A DNA stretch of 64,000 nt. It comes from Cryptomeria japonica. Lineage: Eukaryota; Streptophyta; Pinopsida; Cupressales; Cupressaceae. Location of the stretch: NCBI RefSeq assembly GCF_030272615.1, contig NC_081411.1, forward strand, positions 41,345,140 to 41,409,139, in the 5' to 3' direction. Position numbers and translations under genes: made by a program. Of the stretch, positions 45,781 through 55,972 are shown one piece after another. Each line of letters begins with the position of its first letter. Position 1 is the stretch's first letter. The notes under the pieces were generated by a model. That model was given only the letters and a program-made list of their open reading frames with translations, made no database searches and was not told the DNA's origin.

Positions 45781-46160
45781 CAGAGTTCGGTGAATGCATC
45801 AATTCTATGACTCTGCAGAATACTATTTGTGAGTTGATGCTGATTTACACACTTTAGGAGGTTGCCTAAAGTTGTGTAGGGAGTAGTGATTGAAGACAAG
45901 CTGCTCTAACCAAGACTGGGATGATACATTTATATATGTTTTAACTTCAAGAAAATTACTTCATAGGGGAAATAATCATGAATTAGTTTTACTTTTTGCC
46001 ATTGTTGTCAAAGGAGGAGAAGACTAATAGGAGAAGATAGGAGAAGACTAATGACTATGGGAGAGAATTTCAAGAGAAATCAAGGATAATAGGAGAAGAT
46101 TAACAGCAATCCGAATCCGTATCAATTAGAATTAATCAAGCTAGTATTGCCATCTATGCC
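45781..46160 (+). other. 3' non-coding region of copia element 1
   Basis: No ORF. It carries a repeated GGAGAAGA-type purine-rich stretch at about 46014-46040 and leads into the polypurine tract. Confidence 0.6.
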
Positions 46161-46172
46161 AAAGGGGGAGAT
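46161..46172 (+). promoter_or_regulatory. Polypurine tract of copia element 1
   Basis: AAAGGGGGAGAT directly before the 3' LTR start TGTTGGCA. Confidence 0.9.
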
Positions 46173-47660
46173 TGTTGGCATTTCAATAAGATTGCTAATA
46201 TGAGGATATTGAGAAGGTTGTTGGAGATTATTGATATAACTAAGAAAGGATGATTACTGTCTTAATAATATTATTTTGTCATTGATGTCAAGCAATTGAT
46301 TTTCTCATTCAGTATGATGTTGCCATATCTTAAAGAGTATGTTTTGATGAGTATAAAGATGTCAGTAAGTGACACAGAATGAAGGGGAGTAATAAGTTAT
46401 TCAATGGGCAACTATTACCGAGTTAGACAATGATGAGATTTTGTTGTTTTGATTGTTTTGATATCCTATAGATGTGTACTCATTGACTGAATTTGAATAA
46501 GAAAAGATTTCAAGCAATAGAATGAGTAAAGGTTTGGTACTGTTCTATGTTACCAAGTAAGAAGCTAGTCAGTAAACACTAAGGTTATCGATATCGGTTA
46601 AAGAAGGTAGAATGTCTACCGAGTAAAGTTCAGTATTAACCAAGTAACAACTAAGCAGTAACAGAATGCATTGGATGAATAAAAGCATTATTAAATGAAG
46701 GATGCCAATGAGCTGGAGATGTATAGATGATTGGTATGTCATACAAGAAGTTTGTTGAGGATCTACGACAATGAAAATGCAAGAATTAGATCTACAATGT
46801 AGATTGAACAATTATAACCTAGCACAAGTACCAAGGAAGGAATACAAGTTCCAAGGTGAGATAAAACATTTTTCAGATCGAAGGATTCAATGAACCTAGT
46901 CAAGTATGATGATATGATGGCTAAGATTGATCATGGGAAATGTGATCAAGGAGATTAAGCGGTCAAGAACTGCTTATAAATGAGGAATTGTTGATAAACA
47001 ATCATGCGGGAAAAATAGAAGAACAGTGATGCTACTATAGTGATCACTGAGCACTGAAGATTGAAGATCTGATTGGAGAAAAGATTGAGAAGCCCAACAA
47101 GGAGCAAGATAAGTCTTATGACAAGATTATTTTGAGCACATAGAGTCTGCTTTAGCATTTCAGATGTGAAGTTGCAGATATATTTTATTACTGTTATTTT
47201 ATTTTGTAAGTGATAGAAAATCTCTTAACCGAGTAGACCTAATAGTCTTATTTCTAAAACCTCTAGCAAGGTAACATTCTGAATGCGTGTTTGAAATCCT
47301 TTGACAAGGTCACTTCTAACAAAGTGCAAGATTCTAACAAATCTGAGGGAAATCCCTTAACTGGGTCACATCTAGCAATGTGTTTATGTAATCTGTAGTA
47401 AGATTGGCTTTTAACCGAGCATACTCTAGAAGGGTATATTTCTTAGTGGGTCCGAAATCCCACAGTGGTTTTTCACTATTTGGGTTTCCACGTTAAATCT
47501 GGTGTTAAATGTGTTGTGATGTTTTAAGTGTATCTATTTATGAGTTTGAATGATTTACAGTCCTTGTTGCATATTGAAGTAAAGGCTACCGACGTTGAAT
47601 CTGAGAATATATTGTGTAATTGAGTTTATATGATTCACCCCCCCTTTCATCTAACTAACA
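46173..47660 (+). repeat. 3' LTR of copia element 1
   Basis: 1,488 bp, homologous to 40121-41610, followed by the CTACT duplication. Confidence 0.92.
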
Positions 47661-47665
47661 CTACT

Positions 47666-47775
47666 AAGAAGAACCTCATAAGGATCATTAAAAGAATGGG
47701 CTATGAGCACAAAAGGGAGTGGCATCACCACTTAAAGAGTGTGTTTTGGGTAGACCAGATACACTCGTACATTTG
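47666..47775 (+). pseudogene. Integrase of the older gypsy element, resumed after the copia insertion
   Basis: KKNLIRIIKRMGYEHKREWH continues the integrase reading broken at 40116, after the CTACT duplication. The element ends abruptly here. Confidence 0.7.
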
Positions 47776-48043
47776 GGCCTAATTTTGATGACTAATTATC
47801 AGAAGTCCGCAACACCACGTCGGACTTCTGACTAATTTAACCATCGAAAACTCATCGTCGATCTTCCCGACAATGGCATTTGCTATATTTGCTTCCACGA
47901 CCAGAAATTTTGATGGATTACGGTCAAAATTTCAATGGATGCTATGTTTTCTCATTGATGACTGTTCAACAAGGAAGTGACGTCAGATATACAACATCCT
48001 TGTCAGATGTTTCTTTAGTTCTCATCGAAATTCTGACAGTATC
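47776..48043. other. Junction tract left of the inverted repeat
   Basis: Non-coding. It contains a perfect 11-bp inverted repeat, TCAGAAGTCCG (47799-47809) and CGGACTTCTGA (47821-47831), and several CGTCGG / CCGAC words. It may be the subterminal part of a DNA transposon that truncated the gypsy element, but no transposase or defined ends are visible. Confidence 0.3.
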
Positions 48044-48524
48044 AGATGCTGTGGGTCGGACAGATTTACCATCGGTGAATGAAAGTATTGAACGAGTTCT
48101 AATTTTAAAAATTGTGTAAAACATTTTTTATTTATTTGATTCAGTGTTATTTGCAAAAAAAGGTTATCAATGATGTTTCCTTTCTCCAAGAATTGTCTAG
48201 GATCTTTCCGTCAGATAATATGTAACATCCAATGACTAAATCTTTTCTTTACAAATGCTTATTTTATTTAATTATCATCTGAGCATGAATTATAATTTAT
48301 ATATATGCGGAAGTAGAAGATACAAGCTAAAGACTCGTGTGCAAGTAAATTTCACAAAAAAGCAAGCATGCATTATCTTGAATGACATGGAAACAAGCTC
48401 ATCGATTGCCTAGTAGAGAGAAATTGGAGAAAAGCAGAGGAAAGTGTTAAAGGGTGATAATAAATAGAGAGTATGCAATACAAATAAACAATGTCTAGAG
48501 TGTGTGATGTGATGTCTCTAATTT

Positions 48525-49263
48525 ATGCTAGAGGGACTAACTAGTTTTGGAGTTCCTAGGAAACCTATTGAGCCACGCTTGGAGGAAATTAATGTGTTCA
48601 TGCAAGGACCACCTTTTTTCTATTATGAGAATGATTCTTTTTCATTGAAGGATATTTGGAAGGAAATATCTGAAAATTTCTATAGTGTGGAACCAAAGTT
48701 GGTGGACTCAAAGAACTTTTTCAGCTTCCAGAAGACCAAGAGGTTATGTACACAATCTCCCAATAGAAGGGCAATTTCAAGCATTACCTCTCCCCCCCAT
48801 GACTATTCAAGAAGCACTTCCTTAGACAAAGGACTATTGGCCTCCATGGGATCAAAGAAAATATTTGAAGCATAGACTCTAGACGATGTGGTGGTGTCCT
48901 TCGTAAAGAACTCTGCACTATAATTGAAAATTCACGAGGGAAACTACAAGATAGTGAATAGAAAAACATTCTTGAAAAGTGGGAAGAATGGATCTTGGTT
49001 TGGGTGGGGCCAGGTCAGGTGGCTCCTCTAGAGTTTGACAAGATAGAAATCATATTAGGATTTGAAAAAGATCACACTCGTGGAACTTCGTGTACGATTG
49101 ATCGATTGCACTATTTGGGTAATGCATTCCAAATAGATACAATTGCATACCATTTATCTATCTTGTTTAAATCCTTTATCTTGATGGCATTAAATTAAAG
49201 TTCTTTCTCTATTTTCTGGTGATCTCTCGAGTAGAGGTTGCTTTGCATCGACCTGGGATACAT
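48525..49263 (+). pseudogene. DRM: DRM-type DNA methyltransferase fragment, left arm
   Basis: Legible runs match plant DRM (domains rearranged methyltransferase, the de novo enzyme of RNA-directed DNA methylation): GPPFFYYEN and EPKLVDSK (48594-48715), RPRGYVHNLPIEG in a shifted frame, MTIQEALP.TKDYWPPWD (~48795-48850), then LVWVGPGQVAPLE and GFEKDHTRG (48995-49085), LGNAFQIDTIAYHLSIL (49110-49165) and EVALHRPGIH (~49230-49263), which belongs to the SAM-binding motif I block. The order, with the C-terminal motifs before motif I, is the rearranged order specific to DRM enzymes. It is broken by several frameshifts and stops. No intron is seen across the ~230-codon span. Not functional as protein. 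Confidence 0.88.
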
Positions 49264-49289
49264 TTAACTTATGTTGTATCTGCGAAAAT

Positions 49290-50019
49290 ATGTATCCTAG
49301 GTCGATGCAATGCAACCTCTACTCCACCAATACCAGATAGAAGAGAAAGTACTTTAATTTAATGTCATGAGGATAAAATGCTTTCAAGACATATAAATGG
49401 TATGCAATTGTATCTATTTGGAATGCATTACCCAAACAACGCAATCGATCAGTCGCACATGAAGTTCCACGAGTGTGATCTTTTTCAAATCCTAATATAA
49501 TTTCTATCTCGTCAACCTCTAGAGGAGCCACTTGACCTAGCCCCACCCAAAACAAGTTTTATTCTTCACACTTTTCAAGAATGTATTTATGTTCACTATC
49601 TTGCAGTTTCCCTCGTGAATTTTCAATTATAGTGCAAAGTTCTTCACGAAGGACACCACCACATCGTCTATAGTCTATGCAATTCATTTTTTTTCTTTGA
49701 TCCCATGGAGGCCATCCTTTGTCTAAGGAAGTGCTTCCTCAATAGTCATGGGGGGCAGAGTTAATGCTTGAATTCACCCTTCTATTGGGAGATTGTGTAC
49801 ATAACCTCTTGGTCTTCTGGAAGCCGAAAAGTACTTCGAATCCACCAACTCTGGTTCCACACTATAGAAATTTTTGGATATTGTCTTCCAAATATCCTTC
49901 GGTGCATAAGCATCATTTTCATAATAGAAAAAAGGTGGCCCTTGCATGAACACATTGATTTCCTCCAAGCATGGCCCAATAGGTTTCCCAGGAATTCCAA
50001 AACTAGTTAGTCCCTCCAA
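49290..50019 (-). pseudogene. DRM: DRM-type DNA methyltransferase fragment, right arm
   Basis: The same region as the left arm, read from 50019 towards 49290: GPPFFYYEN, KDIWKTISKNFYSVEPELVD, SASRRPRGYVHNLPIEG in one open segment (50019-49774), MTIEEALP, then VAPLEVDEIEIILGFEKDHT and LGNAFQIDTIAYHL (49555-49319), ending at GVEVALHRP next to the spacer. It keeps the frame where the left arm has lost it (RPRGYVHNLP), and the reverse is true elsewhere, so the arms have decayed independently. Stops and frameshifts preclude function. Confidence 0.88.
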
Positions 50020-50510
50020 ACATAAATTAGAGACGTCACATCACACACTCCAGACATTGTTTGTTTGTATTGCATACTCTCTATGTATTTATCACCCTTT
50101 AACACTTTCCTCTTCTTTTATCCAATCGCTCTCTTCTAGGCAGTTGATGAGCTCATTTCCATGTCATTCAAGATAATGCCTTCTTGCTTTATTTTATGAA
50201 ATTAACTTGCACACGAGTCTTCAGCATGTATCTTCTACTTTGACACAGATATAAATTATAATTCATGCTTAGATGATAATTAAATTAAATAAGCATTTGT
50301 AAAGAAAATATTTAGTCATTAGATGTTACATATTATTTGACAGAAAGATCCTAGATCCAATGCTTGGAGAAAGGAAACATCATTGATAATATTTTTTTCA
50401 AATAATGCTGAATAAAATAAATTAAAAATGTTTCATGTAATTTTTAAATGTAGAACTCATGCAATGCTTTCATGCACCGACGACAAAGTCGTCTGACCCA
50501 CAACATTATC

Positions 50511-50852
50511 CATAATAGAACAAATCTCTATAATAGGCTATTATAAAGTATCTATACAAAAATATTAAAGAACATTAATTTACGATTACAAACCCATAAA
50601 CCATTAAATAGTGAAAATAGATATAGATTTGTAAATGTCTCCCTACAAACACCACAACCATAACCAAAACAAAAAAAATGCTTACCCACAAAAACTAAGT
50701 AGCTGGCAAGTTGCAAGTCTACAACATCTCTCAGATGATCGAACCATTTCTTAATTTTGTTCTTCTGATTAGTCAATGGATTTAGTTGCATGTGCAAGTT
50801 TTCTATTTGAAGCCTTTTGTTTCCTTCTGCATCATTCTTCATGTCTATAGTA
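50511..50852 (-). pseudogene. Unrecognised helical gene fragment, split by copia element 2
   Basis: A minus-strand segment (about 50850-50690) reads KNDAEGNKRLQIENLHMQLN and continues as a charged, helix-forming stretch, then meets GTAAGC, a possible splice donor. Copia element 2 is inserted next to it (TTAGA duplication); the minus-strand piece beyond it (57176-56931) is also helical and may be the same gene. No family assigned. Confidence 0.35.
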
Positions 50853-50857
50853 TTAGA

Positions 50858-51751
50858 TGTTGGAAAAAAATGGTGTCTCAACCTTGCATTTATGCGAGGT
50901 TACTATTTATAGTATGTTTTCATTTGAGCACGAAATGGTACGAAACTCTCCCTGAAGCTTCTGGTTGGTTAGATAAGCATTTCGGTAAAGTTGCGTCGCA
51001 AGGTCACAGCTAGTTTTGAAGATATTAATGTTTTCGTCTTGGAGGGGTGCAATAAAATATTTAAACTTAATTTTGGGGACTTTAGAGGCTCTGAAATGCC
51101 CTGAAAAGTGGCCATAACCAGCAAAGCAGTTACGAGGTGATAGAGCACTTCGCGAGCTTTCCGGCGCTTCAAACGGTTCGTCAATCGGACACCCGGTTCT
51201 CAAGTTATGGCCTCCGAAAGTTTGTACTCCTGAAATAGGAAAAATAATTTGTATCGGATACATAAATGAGCTGTAAAAGGGAGCGACACATGTTGATGTG
51301 TGCTTTAACATGTCATAGGGCATCTAGAAGGGAGATAAGGTTGGCTACACCTTATTGGGTGGTTTTAGCCCATGGTTTTGTAATACCGTTTGACGGTTTC
51401 TTGTATTGTATCTCCTATTTATGAGGTGTGTGAGATAGAGGTTGTGTGTAAGAGTCTTATGGCTATTGAGTTGCCTCTGAATCTCTGATTAGTGGTAGTC
51501 CTACGAAGAGCTTGCTCTGCAAGTATGTTGTAATCTGTTTTTGATTGCTGAATAAAATATTGAGCTGCTTTTGGAGGGTGGGGTTTTTCTCCCGAAAGGG
51601 TTTTCCCCACGTAAATCACTGTGTTGTGGTATGATTGCTATTATATCTATTTCTATTTTCTGTAACTGTTGTAATGATCTGAAAAAGTTTTGCATTACCC
51701 TCCTCTCAAGGTTAGTGTAGGAAGTTGTTTCCGCTACTTAACTTCCTTACA
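50858..51751 (+). repeat. 5' LTR of copia element 2
   Basis: 894 bp, TGTTGG...CTTACA. It contains short spurious open frames but no gene. The first ~200 bases include a GC-richer stretch around 51120-51200. Confidence 0.92.
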
Positions 51752-51753
51752 AG

Positions 51754-51765
51754 TGGTATCAGAGC
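51754..51765 (+). promoter_or_regulatory. Primer-binding site, tRNA-iMet
   Basis: TGGTATCAGAGC two bases after the LTR end. Confidence 0.92.
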
Positions 51766-51875
51766 CTGATCACCTTTGGTTTCAATTGTGGGCAGTTGAG
51801 TTTTTTGAACTAATCCAGATTTGAGTGGGAGCTTGTGCAGAAGACACTTTTTGATCTTGTTGCAGGAATATTCAA

Positions 51876-54800
51876 ATGGCGAGTTCGTCAGGGAGAATAG
51901 AGGTGGAGAAATTTAATGGAAGTAATTTTGAGATGTGGAAGCTGAAGATGGAAGATCTGCTAATAGATCGAGATCTTTGGGATGCTGTTGATGCGAATGT
52001 CCAAAGGCCCTCAAATCCTACTGCGGCAACTCAGTATGATGTTATGGACCGAAAAGCCAAGGGTCTAATCAGACTGTGCCTGGCAGACTCTGTTCTAATC
52101 AATGTCCATGAAGGAAACTCTGCAAAGAAGCTATGGACTAAGCTTGGTGAGATGTATCAAGTGAAATCTTTATTAAATCAAATTTTCTTAAGAAAGAAAT
52201 TGTATTCCTTGAAGATGGAAGAGGGTGGACGAATTGCAGACCACCTGGAAGCATTCAATATGTTGGTGGCTCAATTAGTATCTGTCGGTGTTAAGATGGA
52301 TGAGGAGGAGAAATGTCAGATCTTGCTTTGCTCTTTGCCTGATTCGTGGGATTCTCTTGTTATGGCTATCGGTAGTACTTCTGTTGTTTTAAAATCTGAA
52401 GACGTGGTGGGTGCCCTACTCGGTGAAGAGATGTGAAGGAAGGTATCCATCAGTTCAAAGGAAGCCCTAACCGTTCGTGGAAGACCTAAGGAGAAAGGCA
52501 AGAAGAATGAGAAGCGCGGCAAGTCCAAATCCAAAGGGAGATCGAAATCTCCTGGAAAGTCCAAAGTCATTTGCTAGAATTGCGGTAAACCGGGTCACAT
52601 CCGTAAGGACTGCAAAGAAGAAAAGAAGAAGAAAAAGAAAAAGTTTGATTCTGATTCTGAGTCTGACAAGGAAGATGGCGATGCATTTATTGTGGCTTTG
52701 GAGACTCATGCAGGTAATGATGCTTGGCTAATTGACTCAGGTGCATCTTTTCATATGACTTCCAATAGAAATTGGTTTTCTGAATATGAAGGATTTAATG
52801 GAGGTAAGGTGTACTTGGGTGATGATTCACCTCTAGACATTGGTCGAGGTAAAGTTAGAATCAGGTTTTCTGATGGTAGAATAAAAAGGATTAATGGTGT
52901 GCTGCATATCCCTGGATTAAAACGAAACCTGTTATCTGTGAGCAAACTAATAGATGCAAGTGTGCAGGTAGTCTTTTCTGAAATAGGATGTAAGATGATT
53001 AAGGGTGCTATGGTAGTTGCTAGAGGTGTCAGGTTTGGCACTTTGTATAAGCTTGAAGCATACACTGTTGAGTGTAATAGCACTTCTGTAAAAAGTAAAT
53101 CTATGGATACTTCACTGGAAGATTTGAAGGTTTCACCTTCAGCAGTTGGAAATGGTTTTTGGGTACCTAAGGGTGCTCTTTCGTCTGAAGCAAAGTTACC
53201 TGCAGAGAAGACTATGTTATGGCACCAGAGACTTGGCCACATTGGAGAAAAGGGTCTAAGGACCTTGAAAAATAAAAATCTTGTTGAAGGTTTGAATGAT
53301 TGTAATCTTGACTTTGATTTATGTGAGCATTGCATTTATGGAAAACAAAACCGCGTTCAGTTTTACTCGAGTTCTCATAAAACTTGTGGTGTTTTGGATC
53401 TTATCCATTCTAATGTGTTTGGTCCAGTAGATGTCTCTTCGATTGGAAAATCCACATATTATGTTTCATTTATTGATGATTTTAGTAGAAGGACATGGGT
53501 ATATTTTCTAAAGAGTAAATCTGAAGTTTTTAGTCGTTTTAAAGAATTTAAAGCAATGGTTGAGTTGCAGACTGGAAAGAAAATAAAATGTTTGAGAACT
53601 GATAATGGCAGTGAGTTTTGCTCTAATGATTTTGATAGATTCTGTAAAGACTGTGGAATTAACAGGCAGAAGACAACTCCGTATTCTCCACAACAGAATG
53701 GAGTTGCAGAAAGAATGAATAGGACACTAATGGAGAAGGCTAGGAGTATGTTGAGTGGTGCTGGTCTCGAACAAAAGTTTTGGGCTGAAGCTGTTGCCAC
53801 TGCTTGCTACCTGATTAACAGGTCTCCTACATCAGCTCTTGTTGATAAAACGCCTATGGAAGCATGGTCAGGTCACAAGCCTTTATTGAGACATCTTAGA
53901 GTTTTTGGTTGAGAGGCATATGCGCATGTGCCAAAGGAGAAGCGAACAAAGTTGGAGAACAAGGCTGTGAAATGTATCTTCATCGGGTATAGTTATGGTG
54001 TGAAAGGATACAAGCTTTGGGACCCTGCTGCACAAAAGGTAATTCACAATAGAAGTGTTATTTTTAGAGAAATTAAGTCTCCTTCTGTTACATTGCAGCC
54101 AGAATAGACTAAAAAAGAAGATGTGATTCAACTTCCTTCTACACCTGAAAGAGTTGAATCGAGACCCCTAGATAGGCAAGAATTTGAGGAGAGCTCGTCT
54201 AGCTTTGAATCTTCAGAAGAGGAGGAAGAACCTCCAACTCAGCTTGTTCTAAGGTCTACAAGACATAGACAACCACCTAAAAGGTATTCACCTGATGATT
54301 GGAGATGTATTTTTGCTCTGAATACTAGTGTGGATGAACCGAAATCTGTATAAGAGGCATTAGGTATGAATGATGCAGAATCCTAGAAGATTGCTATGGA
54401 GGAAGAAATGGAAGCTTTGAAAAAGAATGATACATGGGATATTGTACCATTGCCTGAAGGACGAAAACCTGTTGGTTGTAAATGGGTGTTCAAGAAAAAG
54501 ATTGGTTCAGATGGAAGCATTGAGAAGTATAAAGCAAGGTTGGTTGCAAAAGGCTACTCTCAGGTTGAGGGTGTTGATTACAGTGAGATATTTTCTCCTG
54601 TTGCAAAAATGGCGTCCATTAGATTTTTGCTTTCTATTGCTACTGCTTATGATTTAGAGGTTGAGCAAATGGATGTGAAAACTGCTTTCCTTCATGGTGA
54701 TTTGGAGGAAGATATTTATATGACACAGCCAGAGCACTATGTGGTGAAAGGCAAAAGTAATTTGGTCTGTAAATTGAAGAAATCTTTGTATGGCCTCAAA

Positions 54801-55916
54801 CAAAGTCCTAGGATGTGGTACCAGAAATTTGATACATATGTGTTGAGTTTGGGATTTGAACGTTCTAAATCAGATCACTGTGTTTATTATAAATCTTATG
54901 GTGATCATTTCTTATTCATTGCATTGTATGTTGATGATATGTTATTCATTGGTAAAGGGAAAGGTATGATTTCAGAACTGAAGTCTCAGCTCGCTGCTAA
55001 ATTTGAAATGAAAGATCTTGGTGCAGCAAAGCACATTCTTGGGATGGAAATTAGAAGAGATAGGGTGAACAGAAAGCTATGGCTAGGCCAGAGTAAGTAT
55101 GTGAATTCAGTGTTACAGAGGTTCAACATGCAGAATTGTAGACCATTGAGTGTTCCTTTTACAGTTGGAATGAAACTATCTATTTCAGATTGTCCTACAT
55201 CCCCATTGGAGATGGAAGACATGAGCAGAGTGCCTTACCAGAGTGCGGTTGGAAGCTTGATGTATGCTATGGTCTGTACTAGACCAGATATTGCCCAAGC
55301 AGTGGGAGTACTTTCTAGATATATGTCTAATCCTGGTAGAGTTCATTGGGATGCAGTCAAAAGAGTCTTCAGATATTTGAAGGGTACTTCAGAGTATTCT
55401 TTGTGTTATCATGGTAATTCAGTTGGAGACATGACTTCCCTTGATATCCATGGTTATGTGGATTCAGATTGGGTAGGTGATATTGATAGCAGAAGATCCA
55501 CCAGTGCTTATGTGTTTACTTTGTTTGGTGGCGCAATTAGTTGGATGAGTAAGCGACAGGCTGTGGTTGCTTTATCCACTACTGAAGCAAAGTATATGGC
55601 AGCTACTCATGCTTGTAAAGAGGCCATTTGGCTTAAGAGACTGTGTTCGGATATTGGAATAAAACAAGGTACAGTGACAGTTTACTGTGACAGTCAGAGT
55701 GCAATTAGCCTAGCTAAGAACCCGACATTTCATGCCCGGACCAAACATATTGATGTTCAGTATCATTTTGTTAGAGATATGGTCGAAGATGGTAGGGTGA
55801 AGCTGGTTAAGGTGGAAACTTTGATGAATGTTGTAGATGCTTTAACTAAGGCTGTGAGCACAGAGAAGTTCAGATGGTGTTTAGAGTCTATGGGCCTTAT
55901 GGCCCCTAGCAATTGA
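51876..55916 (+). pseudogene. gag-pol: Gag-Pol of copia element 2, six nonsense codons, integrase Asp lost
   Basis: A single frame of 1,347 codons with stops at 52434, 52575, 53910, 54105, 54351 and 54384 and no frameshift. Gag starts MASSSGRIEVEKFNG and has KLWTKLGEMYQ and a knuckle (.NCGKPGHIRKDC) whose second residue is now a stop. Protease is DSGASFHMTS; the GAG-preintegrase segment has LWHQRLGHIG. In the integrase core the first catalytic position reads HSNVFGP where HSD or HTD is normal, so Asp has become Asn, while DNGSEF and QQNGVAERMN keep the other two. Reverse transcriptase keeps MDVKTAFLHGDL and YVDD. RNase H keeps YVDSDWVGD and STTEAKYMA, ending at 55916. Five of the six stops fit a C-to-T or G-to-A change. 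Confidence 0.92.
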
Positions 55917-55960
55917 TTCATTGTGTTGACATTCCCTTCTGCTCTTGCAAGGTGTTCGAC

Positions 55961-55972
55961 AAGTGGGAGATT
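55961..55972 (+). promoter_or_regulatory. Polypurine tract of copia element 2
   Basis: AAGTGGGAGATT directly before the 3' LTR start TGTTGG, the usual copia form. Confidence 0.85.

Larger units (their letters stand above)
40121..47660 (+). mobile_element. Ty1/copia element inserted into gypsy integrase, TSD CTACT
   Basis: 7,540 bp, flanked by CTACT at 40116-40120 and 47661-47665. 5' LTR 40121-41610, tRNA-iMet primer-binding site, gag-pol frame 41674-45780, non-coding 45781-46160, polypurine tract, 3' LTR 46173-47660. The two LTRs differ by scattered substitutions, a few per cent by eye, so it is older than the Tat element at 8447 but younger than the gypsy element it split. The coding region is inactive. 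Confidence 0.92.
34620..47775 (+). mobile_element. Decayed Ty3/gypsy element, split by a copia insertion and 3' truncated
   Basis: Domains in order: primer-binding site (34630), gag (34677-35930), protease (~36600), an archaeal-type RNase H (37225-37634), reverse transcriptase (37923-38785), RNase H (38800-39300) and integrase (39500-40115). Integrase is interrupted by the copia element at 40121-47660 and resumes at 47666-47775. After about 47775 the element stops abruptly; the rest of integrase and the 3' LTR are missing. Many stops and frameshifts run through it. Having an RNase H upstream of reverse transcriptase sets it apart from the Tat element at 8447. Confidence 0.8.
48044..50510. repeat. 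Long inverted repeat, arms ~1.2 kb, 26-nt spacer
   Basis: Left arm 48044-49263 and right arm 49290-50510 are reverse complements with scattered differences, roughly nine bases in ten matching in the segments I aligned. The spacer is 49264-49289. At the centre GCATCGACCTGGGATACAT faces ATGTATCCTAGGTCGATGC. Outer ends pair GCTGTGGGTC with GACCCACAAC. The inner ~740 bp of each arm hold a DRM methyltransferase fragment; the outer ~480 bp are non-coding. A transcript across the whole would fold into a hairpin of more than one kilobase. Confidence 0.9.

Noticed and set aside
48525-50019. A functional host DRM gene
   Set aside because: Both copies have frameshifts and stops, lack the region after motif I including the catalytic Cys loop, and face each other as arms of an inverted repeat.
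48044-50510. Assembly fold-back artefact as the cause of the palindrome
   Set aside because: The arms differ by substitutions and indels throughout and have independent frame damage, which a fold-back would not give. Long reads should still confirm it.
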